DNA of 64,000 bases from Methylobacterium soli (GTDB taxonomy: Bacteria > Pseudomonadota > Alphaproteobacteria > Rhizobiales > Beijerinckiaceae): positions 161,681-225,680 of the forward strand of contig NZ_VZZK01000008.1 of assembly GCF_008806385.1 (NCBI RefSeq), read 5' to 3'. The position numbers and the translations under genes are program-made. Below, in pieces: positions 19,147 through 30,112 of the stretch. The stretch's first letter is position 1. Each line of letters opens with the position of its first letter. Under the pieces are notes generated by a model, which searched no databases, was not told the DNA's origin, and saw only the letters and a list, made by a program, of their open reading frames with translations.

Positions 19147-19956
19147 TCATGCCGCCGTCGCGGCCGTCCCAAAATGCACCTCGCCCGCCGTCACGGTTCT
19201 GCGCGTACCATCCGGGGCGAGGATAACGAGCCGCCCCCCCTCGTCGATCGTCTCGAACAGGCCTTCCAGCGTCTCCGCGCCGGACCGGACCGCGACCCGC
19301 GACCCCAGGCCCGAGGCCCGCGCCAGCCAGCGGGCGCGGATGCCTTCGAAATTCCGTGCGCGATTCCAGATGCGCGCCGTCTCGGTGACATGAATCGACA
19401 GGTATTCAAGGACTTTCTCGGCCCCGACCCCGATCCCGAGCGCCGCCAGCGACGTCGCCGGATAGGCGAGGCCCTCGGGGGCCGCCGCCACGTTGACGCC
19501 GAAACCGATCACCACGGCCCGGCGCCCGCCCGGCAGGACCTCCGCCTCGAGCAGGATTCCGGCGAGCTTGGCGCTCCCGGCGAGCACGTCGTTGGGCCAT
19601 TTCAGGGTGAAAGATCGTGCGTCCGGGCCGTTCGCGAAGCCCGGCACGGTGCCGCAGGCCTGATCGAGGGCCCCCGCCAGCGCCACGCCGGCCACGAAGC
19701 CGAGGGTCGCGACGCGGTCGGGCTCGATGCCGCCGACCGGCCAGAGCAGGCTCGCCGCGAGATTGCCGGGGAGCGACGTCCAGGCATTGCCGCGCCGGCC
19801 CCGCCCCGCTTCCTGGCTTTTGGCCACGATCCAGAGCGGACCGCTCTCGCCGGCACGCGCCCGCTCCATCGCCTCGGTGTTGGTCGAGGCGAGACTGTCA
19901 TGGACGTGCAGGCGGTGCCCGTCGGCCCGGGCCGCATCGCTGAGGCGGTAGTTCAA
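19147..19956 (-). CDS. birA: Biotin--[acetyl-CoA-carboxylase] ligase
   Basis: It attaches biotin to the carrier domain of carboxylases via biotinyl-AMP. The 269-residue protein is a class I enzyme: catalytic domain with GRGRRG (51-56), KWPNDVL (119-125) and the AKLAGIL segment with Lys130, then the C-terminal SH3-like domain. The DNA-binding winged helix of E. coli BirA is absent, so it should not repress transcription itself. It starts 4 bases after the nuoN stop, which places it in the nuo operon, as in related Rhizobiales. Confidence 0.93.
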   Translation of the reverse strand: MNYRLSDAARADGHRLHVHDSLASTNTEAMERARAGESGPLWIVAKSQEAGRGRRGNAWTSLPGNLAASLLWPVGGIEPDRVATLGFVAGVALAGALDQACGTVPGFANGPDARSFTLKWPNDVLAGSAKLAGILLEAEVLPGGRRAVVIGFGVNVAAAPEGLAYPATSLAALGIGVGAEKVLEYLSIHVTETARIWNRARNFEGIRARWLARASGLGSRVAVRSGAETLEGLFETIDEGGRLVILAPDGTRRTVTAGEVHFGTAATAA

Positions 19957-19960
19957 TGCG

Positions 19961-21406
19961 CTAGAACAGCGACTTGGCCGCGGCCCCGGCGGCCCCCACG
20001 AGCGGGGCCGGCAGGAGCCAGAACAGGATCACGACGACGCTGGAGATCGCGAGCACGATCCGCAGGCCCGGCGCCATCGCCTCGTAGGGCGCGCGCGCCT
20101 CGTCGAAATACATCACCTTGACGATGCGCAGGTAGTAATAGGCGCCGACGACGCTCGTCACCACGCCGATCACCGCGAGCGCCACGAGCCCCGCCTTGAT
20201 GGCGGCGGCGAAGACGTAGAACTTGGCGAAGAAGCCGGCGAGCGGCGGGATGCCGGCGAGCGAGAACATCATCGCGGCGAGGCAGAAGGCCAGGACCGGA
20301 TGCGTCCGCGACAGGCCGGACAGGTCGTCGATGGTCTCGAACATCTCGTTGCGACGGCGCAGCGAGAGGATGACCGCGAAGGCGCCGAGCGTCATGGCGA
20401 GGTAGATGATCATGTAGATCACCACGCCGCGGACGCCTTCCTCCGAGCCCGCCGCGAGGCCGATCAGCGCGTAGCCGATATTGCCGATGGAGGAATAGGC
20501 CATCAGGCGCTTGATGTTGCGCTGGCCGATCGCCGCGAAGGAGCCGAGCGCCATCGAGGCGATCGCGATGAAGATGATGATCTGCTGCCAGATCGCGGTC
20601 ACGTCCGGGAAGGCGCCGATGAAGAGCCGCACCGTCATGGCGACCGCCGCCATCTTGGGCGCCGAGGCGAAGAAGGCGGTGACCGGCGTCGGCGAGCCTT
20701 CGTAGACGTCGGGCGTCCACATGTGGAACGGCACGGCCGACATCTTGAAGGCGACGCCGGCGGCCACGAACACGATGCCCAGCACGATGCCGAAGCCCGG
20801 GTCCCCGTGCAGCGCCGAGACGATGCCGGGGAACGAGACGGTGCCGGTGAAGCCGTAGACGAGGGAGGCCCCGTAGAGCAGCATGCCCGACGAGAGGGCG
20901 CCGAGGACGAAGTACTTGAGCCCCGCCTCCGTCGACTTGAGGTCGTCCCGGTGGAAGGCCGCGATGACGTAGGCCGCGAGCGATTGCAGCTCGAGCCCGA
21001 GATAGAGGGCGATCAGGTCGTTGGCCGAGGCCATCACCATCATGCCGATGGTGCAGAGCAGGATCAGGACCGGGAACTCGAACCGGTCGATGCGCTCGCG
21101 CTGGAAATAGTCGCGCGAGAGCAGGATCGTGGCGGCCGAGCCGAGCAGGACCAGGCCCTTCATCACCCGCGAGAACGCGTCCGAGATGAAGGCGCCCGAC
21201 AGGGTCGTAACCTTCATGCCGGCCGGCTGGGTCACGACCACGAAGAAGGCGAGGACGAGGAGCAGCAGCGCCCCGACATTGACGCCCTCGACGGAGCGCT
21301 CGCCCCGGAAGGCGCCGTAGAGGATCAGCACCAGTACGCCGACGCTGAGGATCAGCTCCGGCAGCAGCGGCGCGAGGGTGGGCAGGACGGAATGTGCGGC
21401 GGTCAT
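19961..21406 (-). CDS. nuoN: NADH-quinone oxidoreductase subunit N
   Basis: One of the three antiporter-like membrane subunits (with NuoL and NuoM) that pump protons in complex I. The 481-residue protein has about 14 hydrophobic helices, with the conserved LELQSLAAYVIAAFHRDDLKSTEAGLKYF and QRNIKRLMAYSSIGNIGY segments carrying the key Glu and Lys residues. The start is either ATG 21406 (used here) or ATG 21415; GGGA before the former is the better ribosome site. It follows nuoM by 14 bases. Confidence 0.95.
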   Translation of the reverse strand: MTAAHSVLPTLAPLLPELILSVGVLVLILYGAFRGERSVEGVNVGALLLLVLAFFVVVTQPAGMKVTTLSGAFISDAFSRVMKGLVLLGSAATILLSRDYFQRERIDRFEFPVLILLCTIGMMVMASANDLIALYLGLELQSLAAYVIAAFHRDDLKSTEAGLKYFVLGALSSGMLLYGASLVYGFTGTVSFPGIVSALHGDPGFGIVLGIVFVAAGVAFKMSAVPFHMWTPDVYEGSPTPVTAFFASAPKMAAVAMTVRLFIGAFPDVTAIWQQIIIFIAIASMALGSFAAIGQRNIKRLMAYSSIGNIGYALIGLAAGSEEGVRGVVIYMIIYLAMTLGAFAVILSLRRRNEMFETIDDLSGLSRTHPVLAFCLAAMMFSLAGIPPLAGFFAKFYVFAAAIKAGLVALAVIGVVTSVVGAYYYLRIVKVMYFDEARAPYEAMAPGLRIVLAISSVVVILFWLLPAPLVGAAGAAAKSLF

Positions 21407-21420
21407 CGGTCCCATACCGG

Positions 21421-22941
21421 TTAGCGCGCGATCGGCAGCGCGGCGGCCGCGGTCTGCGTGTTCGAGAGAGCGGTCCGGATGCTCGTCATCAGGGCCTCGG
21501 TGGAGGGCGCGAATGTGTCGAGGATCGGGGCCGGATGCACGCCGTAATAGATCGTCAGCGCGACGAGGGGCGCGATGATGAGCTTCTCACGATTGTCGAG
21601 ATCCAGGATGCCCTGGAGCGAGGGCTTCTCGAGCTTGCCGTAGATCACCCGGGCGTAGAGCCAGAGCGCGTAGGCCGCCGACAGGATGATGCCGAAGACC
21701 GAGAAGAACGCCACCGTCGGGTTCGCCTTGAAGGCCCCCGTCATCGCCAGGAACTCGCCGACGAAGCCCGAGGTGCCGGGCAGGCCGACATTGGCCATGG
21801 TGAACACCATCATGGCGACCGCGTAGAGCGGCATCCGCTTCACGAGGCCCCCGTAGGCGGCGATCTCGCGGGTGTGCATCCGGTCGTAGACGACGCCGAC
21901 GCAGAGGAAGAGCGCGCCCGACACGATCCCGTGCGAGATCATCAGGAAGAGCGCGCCCTGGATGCCCTGCTCGTTCATGGTGAACAGGCCGAGGGTGACG
22001 AAGCCCATATGGGCGACCGACGAGTAGGCGATGAGCTTCTTGATGTCGGTCTGCATCATCGCGATCAGCGAGGTGAAGATGATCGCGATGACCGAGAGGG
22101 CGAAGACGAGGGGCGCGAACAGGTGGCTCGCATCCGGGAACATCGGCAGCGAGACCCGGATGAAGCCGTAGCCGCCCATCTTGAGGAGGATGCCGGCCAG
22201 GATCACCGAGCCCGCCGTCGGCGCCTCCACGTGCGCGTCGGGGAGCCAGGTATGGACCGGCCACATCGGCATCTTCACCGCGAAGGAGGCGAAGAAGGCG
22301 AGCCAGAGCCAGGTCTGCATCTGCGCGGGGAAGCGCGTCTGCAGCAGCGTCGGGATGTCGGTGGTGCCCGCGTGCCAGTACATCGCCATGATGGCGAGCA
22401 GCATCAGCACCGAGCCGAGCAGCGTGTAGAGGAAGAACTTGAAGCTCGCGTAGATGCGCCGCTTGCCGCCCCAGATCCCGATGATCAGGAACATCGGGAT
22501 CAGGCCGGCCTCGAAGAACAGGTAGAACAGCACCAGGTCGAGGGCCTGGAACACGCCGATCATCGTGGTCTCGAGGACCAGGAAGGCGACGAAGTACTCC
22601 TTCACGCGGGTCTCGATGGCGTGCCACGAGGCGCCGATGCAGAACGGCATCAGGAAGGTGGTCAGCAGGATCAGCGGCATCGAGAAGCCGTCGACGCCGA
22701 GCTTGAACCGGATCGTGTCGGTGAGCCAGGCATGGCTCTCGACGAGCTGGAAGCTCGACGAGGTCGCGTCGTAGCGGCCCCAGGCCACCAGCGAGAGCAG
22801 GAAGGTGATGATCGTGGTCGCGAGCGCCGCCCAGCGGGCGTTGCGCTTCACGCTCTCCTCGTCGCCGTTCAGCGTCAGGATGAACGCCGCGCCGGCGAGC
22901 GGCACGATCAGCAGGCCGGAGAGGATGCCGAGGCCGAACAT
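21421..22941 (-). CDS. nuoM: NADH-quinone oxidoreductase subunit M
   Basis: Antiporter-like proton-pumping subunit of complex I, 506 residues with about 14 helices. Conserved features include [24 protein letters not shown] (essential Glu in helix 5), [32 protein letters not shown] and [18 protein letters not shown]. The 5' end has GGGAG about 10 nt before the ATG. It lies between nuoL (82 bases upstream) and nuoN. Confidence 0.96.
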   Translation of the reverse strand: MFGLGILSGLLIVPLAGAAFILTLNGDEESVKRNARWAALATTIITFLLSLVAWGRYDATSSSFQLVESHAWLTDTIRFKLGVDGFSMPLILLTTFLMPFCIGASWHAIETRVKEYFVAFLVLETTMIGVFQALDLVLFYLFFEAGLIPMFLIIGIWGGKRRIYASFKFFLYTLLGSVLMLLAIMAMYWHAGTTDIPTLLQTRFPAQMQTWLWLAFFASFAVKMPMWPVHTWLPDAHVEAPTAGSVILAGILLKMGGYGFIRVSLPMFPDASHLFAPLVFALSVIAIIFTSLIAMMQTDIKKLIAYSSVAHMGFVTLGLFTMNEQGIQGALFLMISHGIVSGALFLCVGVVYDRMHTREIAAYGGLVKRMPLYAVAMMVFTMANVGLPGTSGFVGEFLAMTGAFKANPTVAFFSVFGIILSAAYALWLYARVIYGKLEKPSLQGILDLDNREKLIIAPLVALTIYYGVHPAPILDTFAPSTEALMTSIRTALSNTQTAAAALPIAR

Positions 22942-23023
22942 CAGCGGGTGCTCCCGTTTGTCTTCTTATGGCCGCCGGCCGCGACGGGCCGACGGCATCC
23001 GCCGCGTGTCTGAGCGCAGGGCA

Positions 23024-25180
23024 TCAGTGACCGCCCTTCGGCAGGCCGGTCATCAGGTACCAGCTGATCAGGCCCGCGACGCCGACCAGCATCACGAAGG
23101 CGTAGTGGTAGACGTAGCCGGTCTGGAGGCGGACCACGCCGCGGGTCACGTCGACCACCCGGGCCGCGATGCCGTTCGGGCCGAGGCCGTCGATGACGCG
23201 CCCGTCGCCCTCCTTCCAGAGGAACTTGCCGAAATCCTTGGCCGGGCGGACGAAGATCCGGTCGTAGATCTCGTCGAAATACCACTTGTTGAGGAGGAAG
23301 CGGTACAGGACCGGCTGCTGCGCGGCGAGCTGGCCCGGCAGCGCGGGCCGGCGGATATACATCCAGAAGGCGACCAGGAACCCGAGCACCAGCATCACGA
23401 AGGGCGAGGCGGAGACCCAGCCCGGCACGTGGTGGATGTCGTGCATGATGTGGTTGTCCGGGCCATGCGCCAGCGCGTGGCCCCAGAACGCCTCCATGCC
23501 CTCGCCGATGAAGCGGTCCTTGAAGATCAGGCCGGCGAAGAGCGCCCCGAAGGCGAGCACCGCCAGGGGGATCGTCATGACGAGCGGGCTCTCGTGCGGC
23601 TTGTGCGCGGGGTGGTCGTGGTGCTCGAGAGCGCTGTGGGAGACCGGCTCGACGTCGTGGCCCTTGTCGTCGTGGGCGACGCCCTCGTGGTGGCCCGGCA
23701 GGCCATCGGCCTCGTGCGCCGTAGCGGCGTGCGCCATGGAAGCTCGCGCAATGGCGGCGTGGGCGCCGTGCGCGTCAGCATGGGCGAGGGCCGGAGCGGC
23801 GTGCGCGTGGTCATCGTGGCCGTGGGCGCCGTGATCGGCCCAGCGGGCCGGCCCCTCGAAGGTCATGAAGAACAGGCGCCAGGAGTAGAACGAGGTGAAG
23901 AAGGCCGCGATCACGGTGGCCAGGAAGGCCAAGGTGTGGCCCGGCCGGGTCGAGGCATAGGCCGCCTCGATGATGGCGTCCTTCGAGTAATAGCCCGCCG
24001 TGAACGGGAAGCCGATCAGCGCGAGGGTGCCGATCGCCATCATGGCGGTGGTGAAGGGGATGTAGCGGCGCAGGTCCCCCATGTTCCGCATGTCCTGCTC
24101 GTGGTGCATCGCGTGGATGACCGAGCCGGCCCCAAGGAACAGCAGCGCCTTGAAGAAGGCGTGGGTGAAGAGGTGGAAGATGCCGGCCGAGTAGGCGCCG
24201 ACGCCGAGCGCCACGAACATGTAGCCGAGCTGCGAGCAGGTCGAGTAGGCGATGACCCGCTTGATGTCGTTCTGCACGAGGCCGATCGTGGCGGCGAAGA
24301 AGGCCGTGATGCCGCCGATCACCGTGACGACCACGAGGGCGTCGGGCGCCAGCTCGAAGAGCGGCGACAGGCGCGCCACCATGAACACGCCGGCCGTCAC
24401 CATGGTGGCGGCGTGGATGAGGGCCGAGACCGGGGTCGGGCCCTCCATCGCGTCGGGCAGCCAGGTGTGCAGCAGGAACTGCGCCGACTTGCCCATCGCG
24501 CCCATGAACAGGAGCAGGCAGGCCAGCGTCAGGGCGTGCCAGTCATGGCCGAGGAAGTGGAAATGCGCGTCCTTGAGCTCGTCGACCCGCGGGAAGATGC
24601 CGTCGAAGGCGACCGAGCCGAACAGGACGAAGACCAGGAAGATGCCCAGCGAGAAGCCGAAATCGCCGACGCGGTTGACGATGAAGGCCTTCATGGCGGC
24701 GGCGTTGGCCGAGGGCTTCTCGTACCAGAAGCCGATCAGCAGGTAGGAGGCGAGGCCGACGCCCTCCCAGCCGAAGAACATCTGCACGAGGTTGTCGGCC
24801 GTCACCAGCATCAGCATCGCGAAGGTGAACAGCGACAGGTAGGCGAAGAAGCGCGGCCGGTGCGGATCCTCCTCCATGTAGCCGATGGAGTAGAGGTGAA
24901 CGAGGGTCGAGACCGTGGTCACGACGACGAGCATCACCCGGGTGAGCGTGTCGATGCGGAAGGCCCAGTCGACCGTGAGGTCGCCCGCCGTGAACCAGGT
25001 CGCGACCTGGACGCGGGTGGCGTGGTCGCCGCCCTCGAAGAACACGCCCCAGGAGAGCAGCGCCGCGAAGGCGAGGCAGCTCGTCGTCAGGTACTCGCAG
25101 GCGCGCGCCCCGAGCTGACGGCCGAACAGACCGGCGATCAGGGCGCCGATGAGGGGGAAGAAGACGATCGCGTGATACAT
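23024..25180 (-). CDS. nuoL: NADH-quinone oxidoreductase subunit L with His-rich insert
   Basis: The terminal antiporter-like subunit of complex I, 718 residues, including the long lateral helix at the C-terminal end. Typical motifs are [47 protein letters not shown] and [19 protein letters not shown]. Between the transmembrane core (to about 448) and [19 protein letters not shown] (from 532) lies an insert at 449-530 with about 20 histidines plus many Asp and Ala residues; E. coli NuoL has only a short loop there. The insert is in frame and does not disturb either flank. It is 95 bases downstream of nuoK. Confidence 0.95.
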   Translation of the reverse strand: MYHAIVFFPLIGALIAGLFGRQLGARACEYLTTSCLAFAALLSWGVFFEGGDHATRVQVATWFTAGDLTVDWAFRIDTLTRVMLVVVTTVSTLVHLYSIGYMEEDPHRPRFFAYLSLFTFAMLMLVTADNLVQMFFGWEGVGLASYLLIGFWYEKPSANAAAMKAFIVNRVGDFGFSLGIFLVFVLFGSVAFDGIFPRVDELKDAHFHFLGHDWHALTLACLLLFMGAMGKSAQFLLHTWLPDAMEGPTPVSALIHAATMVTAGVFMVARLSPLFELAPDALVVVTVIGGITAFFAATIGLVQNDIKRVIAYSTCSQLGYMFVALGVGAYSAGIFHLFTHAFFKALLFLGAGSVIHAMHHEQDMRNMGDLRRYIPFTTAMMAIGTLALIGFPFTAGYYSKDAIIEAAYASTRPGHTLAFLATVIAAFFTSFYSWRLFFMTFEGPARWADHGAHGHDDHAHAAPALAHADAHGAHAAIARASMAHAATAHEADGLPGHHEGVAHDDKGHDVEPVSHSALEHHDHPAHKPHESPLVMTIPLAVLAFGALFAGLIFKDRFIGEGMEAFWGHALAHGPDNHIMHDIHHVPGWVSASPFVMLVLGFLVAFWMYIRRPALPGQLAAQQPVLYRFLLNKWYFDEIYDRIFVRPAKDFGKFLWKEGDGRVIDGLGPNGIAARVVDVTRGVVRLQTGYVYHYAFVMLVGVAGLISWYLMTGLPKGGH

Positions 25181-25275
25181 CGTTCTGTGTCAGTCCGGCC
25201 TCTCGGGGCGCCTCGCGGCGCCCCCGTGAAGGTCCAAGGGGCGAAGGGCTTCGGGTTCGCGTCGGGTTCGCCGCG

Positions 25276-25581
25276 TCAGCCCTTCATCATGCTCACGTCC
25301 TCGACCGCGATGGAGCCGCGGTTGCGGAAGAACACGACCAGGATGGCGAGCCCGATCGCGGCCTCGGCGGCCGCGACCGTGAGGACGAACAGGGCGAAGA
25401 CTTGGCCGGTGATGTCGTTGAGATGGGTCGAGAAGGCCACCAGGTTGATGTTCACGGCGAGCAGGATCAGCTCCACCGACATCAGGATCACGATGACGTT
25501 CTTGCGGTTGATGAAGATGCCCAGCACGCCCAGCGTGAACAGGATCGCGGCGACCGTGAGGTAGTGGCTCAGTCCGATCAT
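25276..25581 (-). CDS. nuoK: NADH-quinone oxidoreductase subunit K
   Basis: A 101-residue membrane subunit of complex I with three helices. The second helix carries the conserved Glu in [21 protein letters not shown], and the third helix Glu is in [15 protein letters not shown]; both belong to the proton path linking the quinone site to the antiporters. GGAAG precedes the ATG at 25581. Start is 55 bases after the nuoJ stop. Confidence 0.95.
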   Translation of the reverse strand: MIGLSHYLTVAAILFTLGVLGIFINRKNVIVILMSVELILLAVNINLVAFSTHLNDITGQVFALFVLTVAAAEAAIGLAILVVFFRNRGSIAVEDVSMMKG

Positions 25582-25636
25582 CGTTCTTCCCGTGTCTCCA
25601 CACGCACGCGCCTCGCCCCGCCTGGGGACGGACGAT

Positions 25637-26257
25637 TCAAACCTCGACGCCCTGGCGGGACGGGACCTTGCGGGTCTCGACGGCCATCGCCTGGGTGCGG
25701 GCGTTCTGGACCGCGATGTTCTGGCGCTTGACGCCCGGCCGGTCGCGGAGCGTAAGCACGATGGCGCCGATCATCGCGACGAGCAGCACGAGGCCGGCGA
25801 TCTGGAAGAAATAGGCGTATTCCGTGTAGAGGACCCGGCCGAGGGCGGCGGTGTTGGTGAAGCTGTCGTCCGCCGCGACATTGCCGAGCGGCGCCTGAAC
25901 GAGGCCCGGATCGATGGTCCAGGAGCCGACGACGAGCAGCAGCTCGATCAGGAAGATCGCCCCGATCAGCCCGCCCACCGGCAGGTATTGCTGAAAACCC
26001 TGGCGCAGCTGCGCGAAATCCACATCGAGCATCATCACGACGAACAGGAACAGCACCGCGACGGCGCCCACGTAGACGACGATGAGGATCATCGCCAGGA
26101 ACTCGGCGCCCATCAGCACGAACAGGCCGGCGGCGTTCACGAAGGCGAGGATCAGGAACAGCACCGACGCCACGGGATTGCGCGACGCGATCACCATGAA
26201 GCCGGAGGCGATCGCGACTCCGGCGAACAGGTAGAAGAAGGCAGCGGCTGCGGTCAT
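25637..26257 (-). CDS. nuoJ: NADH-quinone oxidoreductase subunit J
   Basis: A 206-residue membrane subunit of complex I with five helices. [49 protein letters not shown] is the signature stretch, containing the helix-3 pi-bulge region around [14 protein letters not shown]. The last ~40 residues form a soluble C-terminal tail ([18 protein letters not shown]). A 181-base non-coding gap separates it from nuoI, the widest inside the operon. Confidence 0.95.
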   Translation of the reverse strand: MTAAAAFFYLFAGVAIASGFMVIASRNPVASVLFLILAFVNAAGLFVLMGAEFLAMILIVVYVGAVAVLFLFVVMMLDVDFAQLRQGFQQYLPVGGLIGAIFLIELLLVVGSWTIDPGLVQAPLGNVAADDSFTNTAALGRVLYTEYAYFFQIAGLVLLVAMIGAIVLTLRDRPGVKRQNIAVQNARTQAMAVETRKVPSRQGVEV

Positions 26258-26438
26258 GCGATGTCAGGTTCAGCCGCGCGGGGCGGCCCCTTCTGCCTTG
26301 TGGGCCATCGGCCGCACCGGCGGCCCGTCTATAGAACTCGGCACTACGGCGCACAACCCGAACCCGCACTTGCGCGGGTGACAGCGTGCGCCGATCCGTC
26401 GGCCCGCGCGGGATGGCCCCGCGCCGGCTCGGGCCCTC

Positions 26439-26927
26439 CTAGCGGTAGGGCGCGTCCATGGCGATGTTGCGCGCGATCTCGCGCTCCCAGCGGTCGCCGT
26501 TCAGGAGGAGCTTCTCCTTGTCGTAGAGAAGCTCCTCGCGGGTCTCCACCGAGAACTCGAAGTTCGGCCCCTCCACGATGGCGTCCACCGGGCAGGCCTC
26601 CTGGCACATGCCGCAATAGATGCACTTCACCATGTCGATGTCGTAGCGGGTGGTGCGCCGCGTGCCGTCGTTGCGGCGCGGGCCCGCCTCGATGGTGATG
26701 GCCTGGGCCGGGCAGATCGCCTCGCAGAGCTTGCAGGCGATGCAACGCTCCTCGCCGTTGGGATAGCGGCGCAGCGCGTGCTCGCCCCGGAAGCGCGGCC
26801 CCCGGTGGCCCATCTCGAAGGGATAGTTGATCGTCGCCTTCGGCTTGAAGAAATACTTCATGGCGAGGAAGAACCCCGACACGAACTCCTTCAGCAAAAG
26901 GCCCTTGGCGACCTGATCGAGCTGCAT
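26439..26927 (-). CDS. nuoI: NADH-quinone oxidoreductase subunit I
   Basis: The 162-residue ferredoxin-like subunit carries clusters N6a and N6b that pass electrons toward NuoB. Two 4Fe-4S motifs are complete: Cys62, 65, 68 and 72 ([12 protein letters not shown]) and Cys102, 105, 108 and 112 ([12 protein letters not shown]). An amphipathic N-terminal region ([19 protein letters not shown]) lies against the membrane. It follows nuoH by 25 bases. Confidence 0.96.
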   Translation of the reverse strand: MQLDQVAKGLLLKEFVSGFFLAMKYFFKPKATINYPFEMGHRGPRFRGEHALRRYPNGEERCIACKLCEAICPAQAITIEAGPRRNDGTRRTTRYDIDMVKCIYCGMCQEACPVDAIVEGPNFEFSVETREELLYDKEKLLLNGDRWEREIARNIAMDAPYR

Positions 26928-26952
26928 CGCGCGATCTCCAAATGATGTGGGT

Positions 26953-27975
26953 TCAGGCGCCCGGCGCGAGGCCGGTGAGCTTGAGAACGAAGGCGACGAC
27001 GACGACCGAGATCAGCGAGAGCGGCAGGAAGACCTTCCAACCGAGGCGCATGAGCTGGTCGTAGCGGTAGCGCGGCACCATGGCCTTCACCATGGCGATC
27101 ATGAAGAACAGGAAGCTCGCCTTCAGGGCGAACCAGATCACGCCCGGCACCCAGGTGAAGGGCGCGAACGGGATCGGCGAGAGCCAGCCGCCGAGGAACA
27201 GCACGGTGCCGAGGGCGCACATGGTCATGATGGCCACGTACTCGCCGAGCATGAAGAGCAGGTAGGGGGTCGAGGAATACTCGACCATGTAGCCGGCCAC
27301 GAGCTCGGATTCGGCCTCCGGCAGGTCGAAGGGCGGGCGGTTCGTCTCGGCCAGCGCCGAGATGAAGAACACCACGAACATCGGGAACAGCCAGAACCAG
27401 TACCAGCCGAACAGCCCGAGGGCGGTGTCCTGCGCGAGCACGATGCGCGACAGGTTGAGCGAGCCGGCGCAGAGCAGGACGCAGATGATCACGAAGCCGA
27501 GCGAGACCTCGTAGGAGATCATCTGCGCGGCCGAGCGCAGGGCGCCCAGGAAGGCGTATTTCGAGTTCGAGGCCCAGCCGCCCATGATGACGCCGTAGAC
27601 GCCGAGCGACGAGATCGCGAAGATGTAGGTGATGCCGACATTGATGTCGGCGATCGCCCAGCCCTCGGCCAGCGGGATCACCGCCCAGGACGCGAGCGCC
27701 AGCGTCGCGAAGACGAGGGGCGCCAGGAGGAAGATGCCCTTATTGGCGCCCGCCGGGATCACCGGCTCCTTCAGGACGAACTTCAACAGGTCGGCGAAGG
27801 ATTGCAGCAGGCCCCAGGGCCCGACCACGTTGGGGCCGCGCCGGAGCTGCACCGCCGCCCAGATCTTGCGGTCGGCCAGCAGCGCGTAGGCGATGAAGAC
27901 GAGCAGCAAGGCCAGGAGCACGAAGCTCTTCAGGGCGATCAGCAGGACGGTGCCGAGCACTTCGAGGAAGGTCAT
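26953..27975 (-). CDS. nuoH: NADH-quinone oxidoreductase subunit H
   Basis: The membrane subunit that forms much of the quinone chamber of complex I. It has 340 residues and eight or nine helices. Signature segments are [32 protein letters not shown], and the acidic loop [29 protein letters not shown], which lines the E-channel. The start is 12 bases after the nuoG stop, so translation is probably coupled. Confidence 0.96.
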   Translation of the reverse strand: MTFLEVLGTVLLIALKSFVLLALLLVFIAYALLADRKIWAAVQLRRGPNVVGPWGLLQSFADLLKFVLKEPVIPAGANKGIFLLAPLVFATLALASWAVIPLAEGWAIADINVGITYIFAISSLGVYGVIMGGWASNSKYAFLGALRSAAQMISYEVSLGFVIICVLLCAGSLNLSRIVLAQDTALGLFGWYWFWLFPMFVVFFISALAETNRPPFDLPEAESELVAGYMVEYSSTPYLLFMLGEYVAIMTMCALGTVLFLGGWLSPIPFAPFTWVPGVIWFALKASFLFFMIAMVKAMVPRYRYDQLMRLGWKVFLPLSLISVVVVAFVLKLTGLAPGA

Positions 27976-27987
27976 CGGGGCCGTCCC

Positions 27988-30069
27988 TTATTCGGCGGCT
28001 TCGAGCGCGCGCCCGCGGGCGAGGCTCGAGCATTCGGCGAGCACCCGCGAGGCGCGGGCGATCGGGTTGGTGAGGTAGAAATCGAGGATCGGCGAGCGGA
28101 AGGGCTCGCGCGCCGGGCTGCCGCCGAGGGCCGCGAGGGCATCCAAGGCCGCGACCGCGTCCGAGGGCGCCACGGCGTCGACGGCCGCGAAATGCGGGTG
28201 GTCGGCGTAGAGGGCGCGGCGCAGCGCCGTGAGCGAATCGTAGGGCAGGCGCCGGCCGACCACCTCCGAGAGGGCGCGGATGATCGCCCAATCCTCGCGG
28301 GCATCGCCCGGCGGGAAGGACGAGCGGTTGGCGATCTGGACCCGGCCCTCGAGATTCACGTAGGTGGCGTTCTTCTCAGGGTAGGCGGCGCCCGGCAGGA
28401 TCACGTCGGCGCGGGCGGCGCCGCGGTCGCCATGGGTGCCCTGGTAGACCACGAAGGCACCCGGCGCGATCTCGACCTCGTCGGCGCCGAGATTGAACAC
28501 CACGTCGAGGGCGCCGGCCGCGATCATGCCGGCGACGTCGAGGCCCCCCTCCCCCGGCACGAAGCCGAGATCGAGGGCGCCGACGCGGGCGGCGGCGGTG
28601 TGCAGCACGCCGAAGCCGTTCCATTCCGGCGTCACCGCGCCGATAGCCTTGGCGAGGGCGGCGGCGGCGGCCAGGATCGCGGCGCCGTCGGGCCGCGCCA
28701 GCGCCCCCATCCCGACGATGACGAGCGGCCGCTGCGCCGCCTTCAGGATTTCGGCGAAGCTGTGGTTTCCGGCCGCGAGGTCGGCCAGGGTGTCCGGGCC
28801 GGCGCCGAGCTGGACATGGGGGTAGGTCAGATCCACCGGCTCGCCGATCAGCCCGACCGGCAGCGGCCCCATGCGCCAGCGCTTGCGGATCCGCACGTTG
28901 AGGAGCGAGGCTTCGAGGCGCGGATTCGCGCCCACCAGCAGGATCGCGTCCGCCTCCTCGATGCCCGGGATCGTCGGGCCGAAGGTGTAGGCGGCCCGTC
29001 CCCAGGCCGGATCGAGGGCCTCGCCCGCCTGGCGGCCATCGAGGTTCCGGACGCCGAGCGCCGTCATCAGGCCCTTGAGCGCGTAGGTTTCCTCGACGCC
29101 CGCGAGGTCGCCCACGAGGGCGCCGACCCGCTTCGGATCGGCCCCGGCGAGCTTCGCCTTGATCGCCCCGAAGGCCTCGCCCCAGGTCGCGGGGCGCAGG
29201 CGCCCGTTCTCGCGCAGGAACGGCCGGTCGAGGCGCTGCAGCCGCAGGCCGTCGACGGCGTGGCGGGTCTTGTCGGAGATCCACTCCTCGTTGATGGCCT
29301 CGTTGACGCGGGGCTCGATCTGCATGACCTCGCGGCCGCGGGAATCGACCCGGATGGCGCACCCGACCGCGTCCATCACGTCGACCGACTCGGTCTTGGT
29401 CAGCTCCCAGGGGCGGACGTTGTAGCTCTGCGGCTTGTGCACGAGGGCGCCGACGGGGCAGAGGTCGGCGACGTTGCCCTGCAGCTCCGAGCCCATCGCC
29501 TGTTCGAGGTAGCTCGTGATCTCCATGTCCTCGCCGCGCCCGATGGCGCCGAGATCCGGCACGCCCGCGACCTCGGCGAGGAAGCGCACGCAGCGGGTGC
29601 AGTGGATGCAGCGGTTCATGGCGGTCCGCACCAGCGGGCCGATATACTTCTCCTCGACCGCGCGCTTGTTCTCGCCGTAGCGGGTCGAGTCGACGCCGTA
29701 GGCCATGGCCTGGTCCTGCAGGTCGCAATGGCCGCCCTGGTCGCAGATCGGGCAATCGAGCGGGTGGTTGATGAGGAGGAACTCCATCACCCCCTCGCGA
29801 GCCTTCTTGGTGGTCCCCGAGCGCGTCAGCACCTCCGGCGGCTCGCCGTTGGGGCCGGGCCGGCAATCCTTGACCGCGTAGGCGCAGGAGGCCACGGGCT
29901 TGGGCGCGCCCTTCAGCTCGACGAGGCACATCCGGCAATTGCCCGCGATGGACAGGCGCTCGTGGAAGCAGAAGCGCGGGATCTCAGCGCCCGCGGCCTC
30001 GCAGGCCTGGAGCAGGGTGTACTCGGCCGGGACATCGACCTCGGTGCCGTCGACGACGATCTTGGTCAT
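27988..30069 (-). CDS. nuoG: NADH-quinone oxidoreductase subunit G
   Basis: The largest peripheral-arm subunit, 693 residues, carrying several iron-sulfur clusters. The N-terminal 2Fe-2S domain includes PRFCFHERLSIAGNCRMC, followed by the HCTRCVRFL 4Fe-4S region and the CPICDQGGHCDLQD motif. The rest is a molybdopterin-oxidoreductase-like fold without cofactor. Length and cluster set match the alphaproteobacterial/mitochondrial 75-kDa form rather than the longer E. coli NuoG. It starts 43 bases after the nuoF stop. Confidence 0.96.
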   Translation of the reverse strand: MTKIVVDGTEVDVPAEYTLLQACEAAGAEIPRFCFHERLSIAGNCRMCLVELKGAPKPVASCAYAVKDCRPGPNGEPPEVLTRSGTTKKAREGVMEFLLINHPLDCPICDQGGHCDLQDQAMAYGVDSTRYGENKRAVEEKYIGPLVRTAMNRCIHCTRCVRFLAEVAGVPDLGAIGRGEDMEITSYLEQAMGSELQGNVADLCPVGALVHKPQSYNVRPWELTKTESVDVMDAVGCAIRVDSRGREVMQIEPRVNEAINEEWISDKTRHAVDGLRLQRLDRPFLRENGRLRPATWGEAFGAIKAKLAGADPKRVGALVGDLAGVEETYALKGLMTALGVRNLDGRQAGEALDPAWGRAAYTFGPTIPGIEEADAILLVGANPRLEASLLNVRIRKRWRMGPLPVGLIGEPVDLTYPHVQLGAGPDTLADLAAGNHSFAEILKAAQRPLVIVGMGALARPDGAAILAAAAALAKAIGAVTPEWNGFGVLHTAAARVGALDLGFVPGEGGLDVAGMIAAGALDVVFNLGADEVEIAPGAFVVYQGTHGDRGAARADVILPGAAYPEKNATYVNLEGRVQIANRSSFPPGDAREDWAIIRALSEVVGRRLPYDSLTALRRALYADHPHFAAVDAVAPSDAVAALDALAALGGSPAREPFRSPILDFYLTNPIARASRVLAECSSLARGRALEAAE

Positions 30070-30112
30070 ACGTGGTTCTCGGTCTCGAACTTCGGTGCGG
30101 TCGCGGAGCCGG

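Noticed and set aside
22805..25564. Plus-strand frame opposite nuoL
   Set aside because: Shadow of nuoL; its acidic His-rich repeats come from the complement of the NuoL insert.
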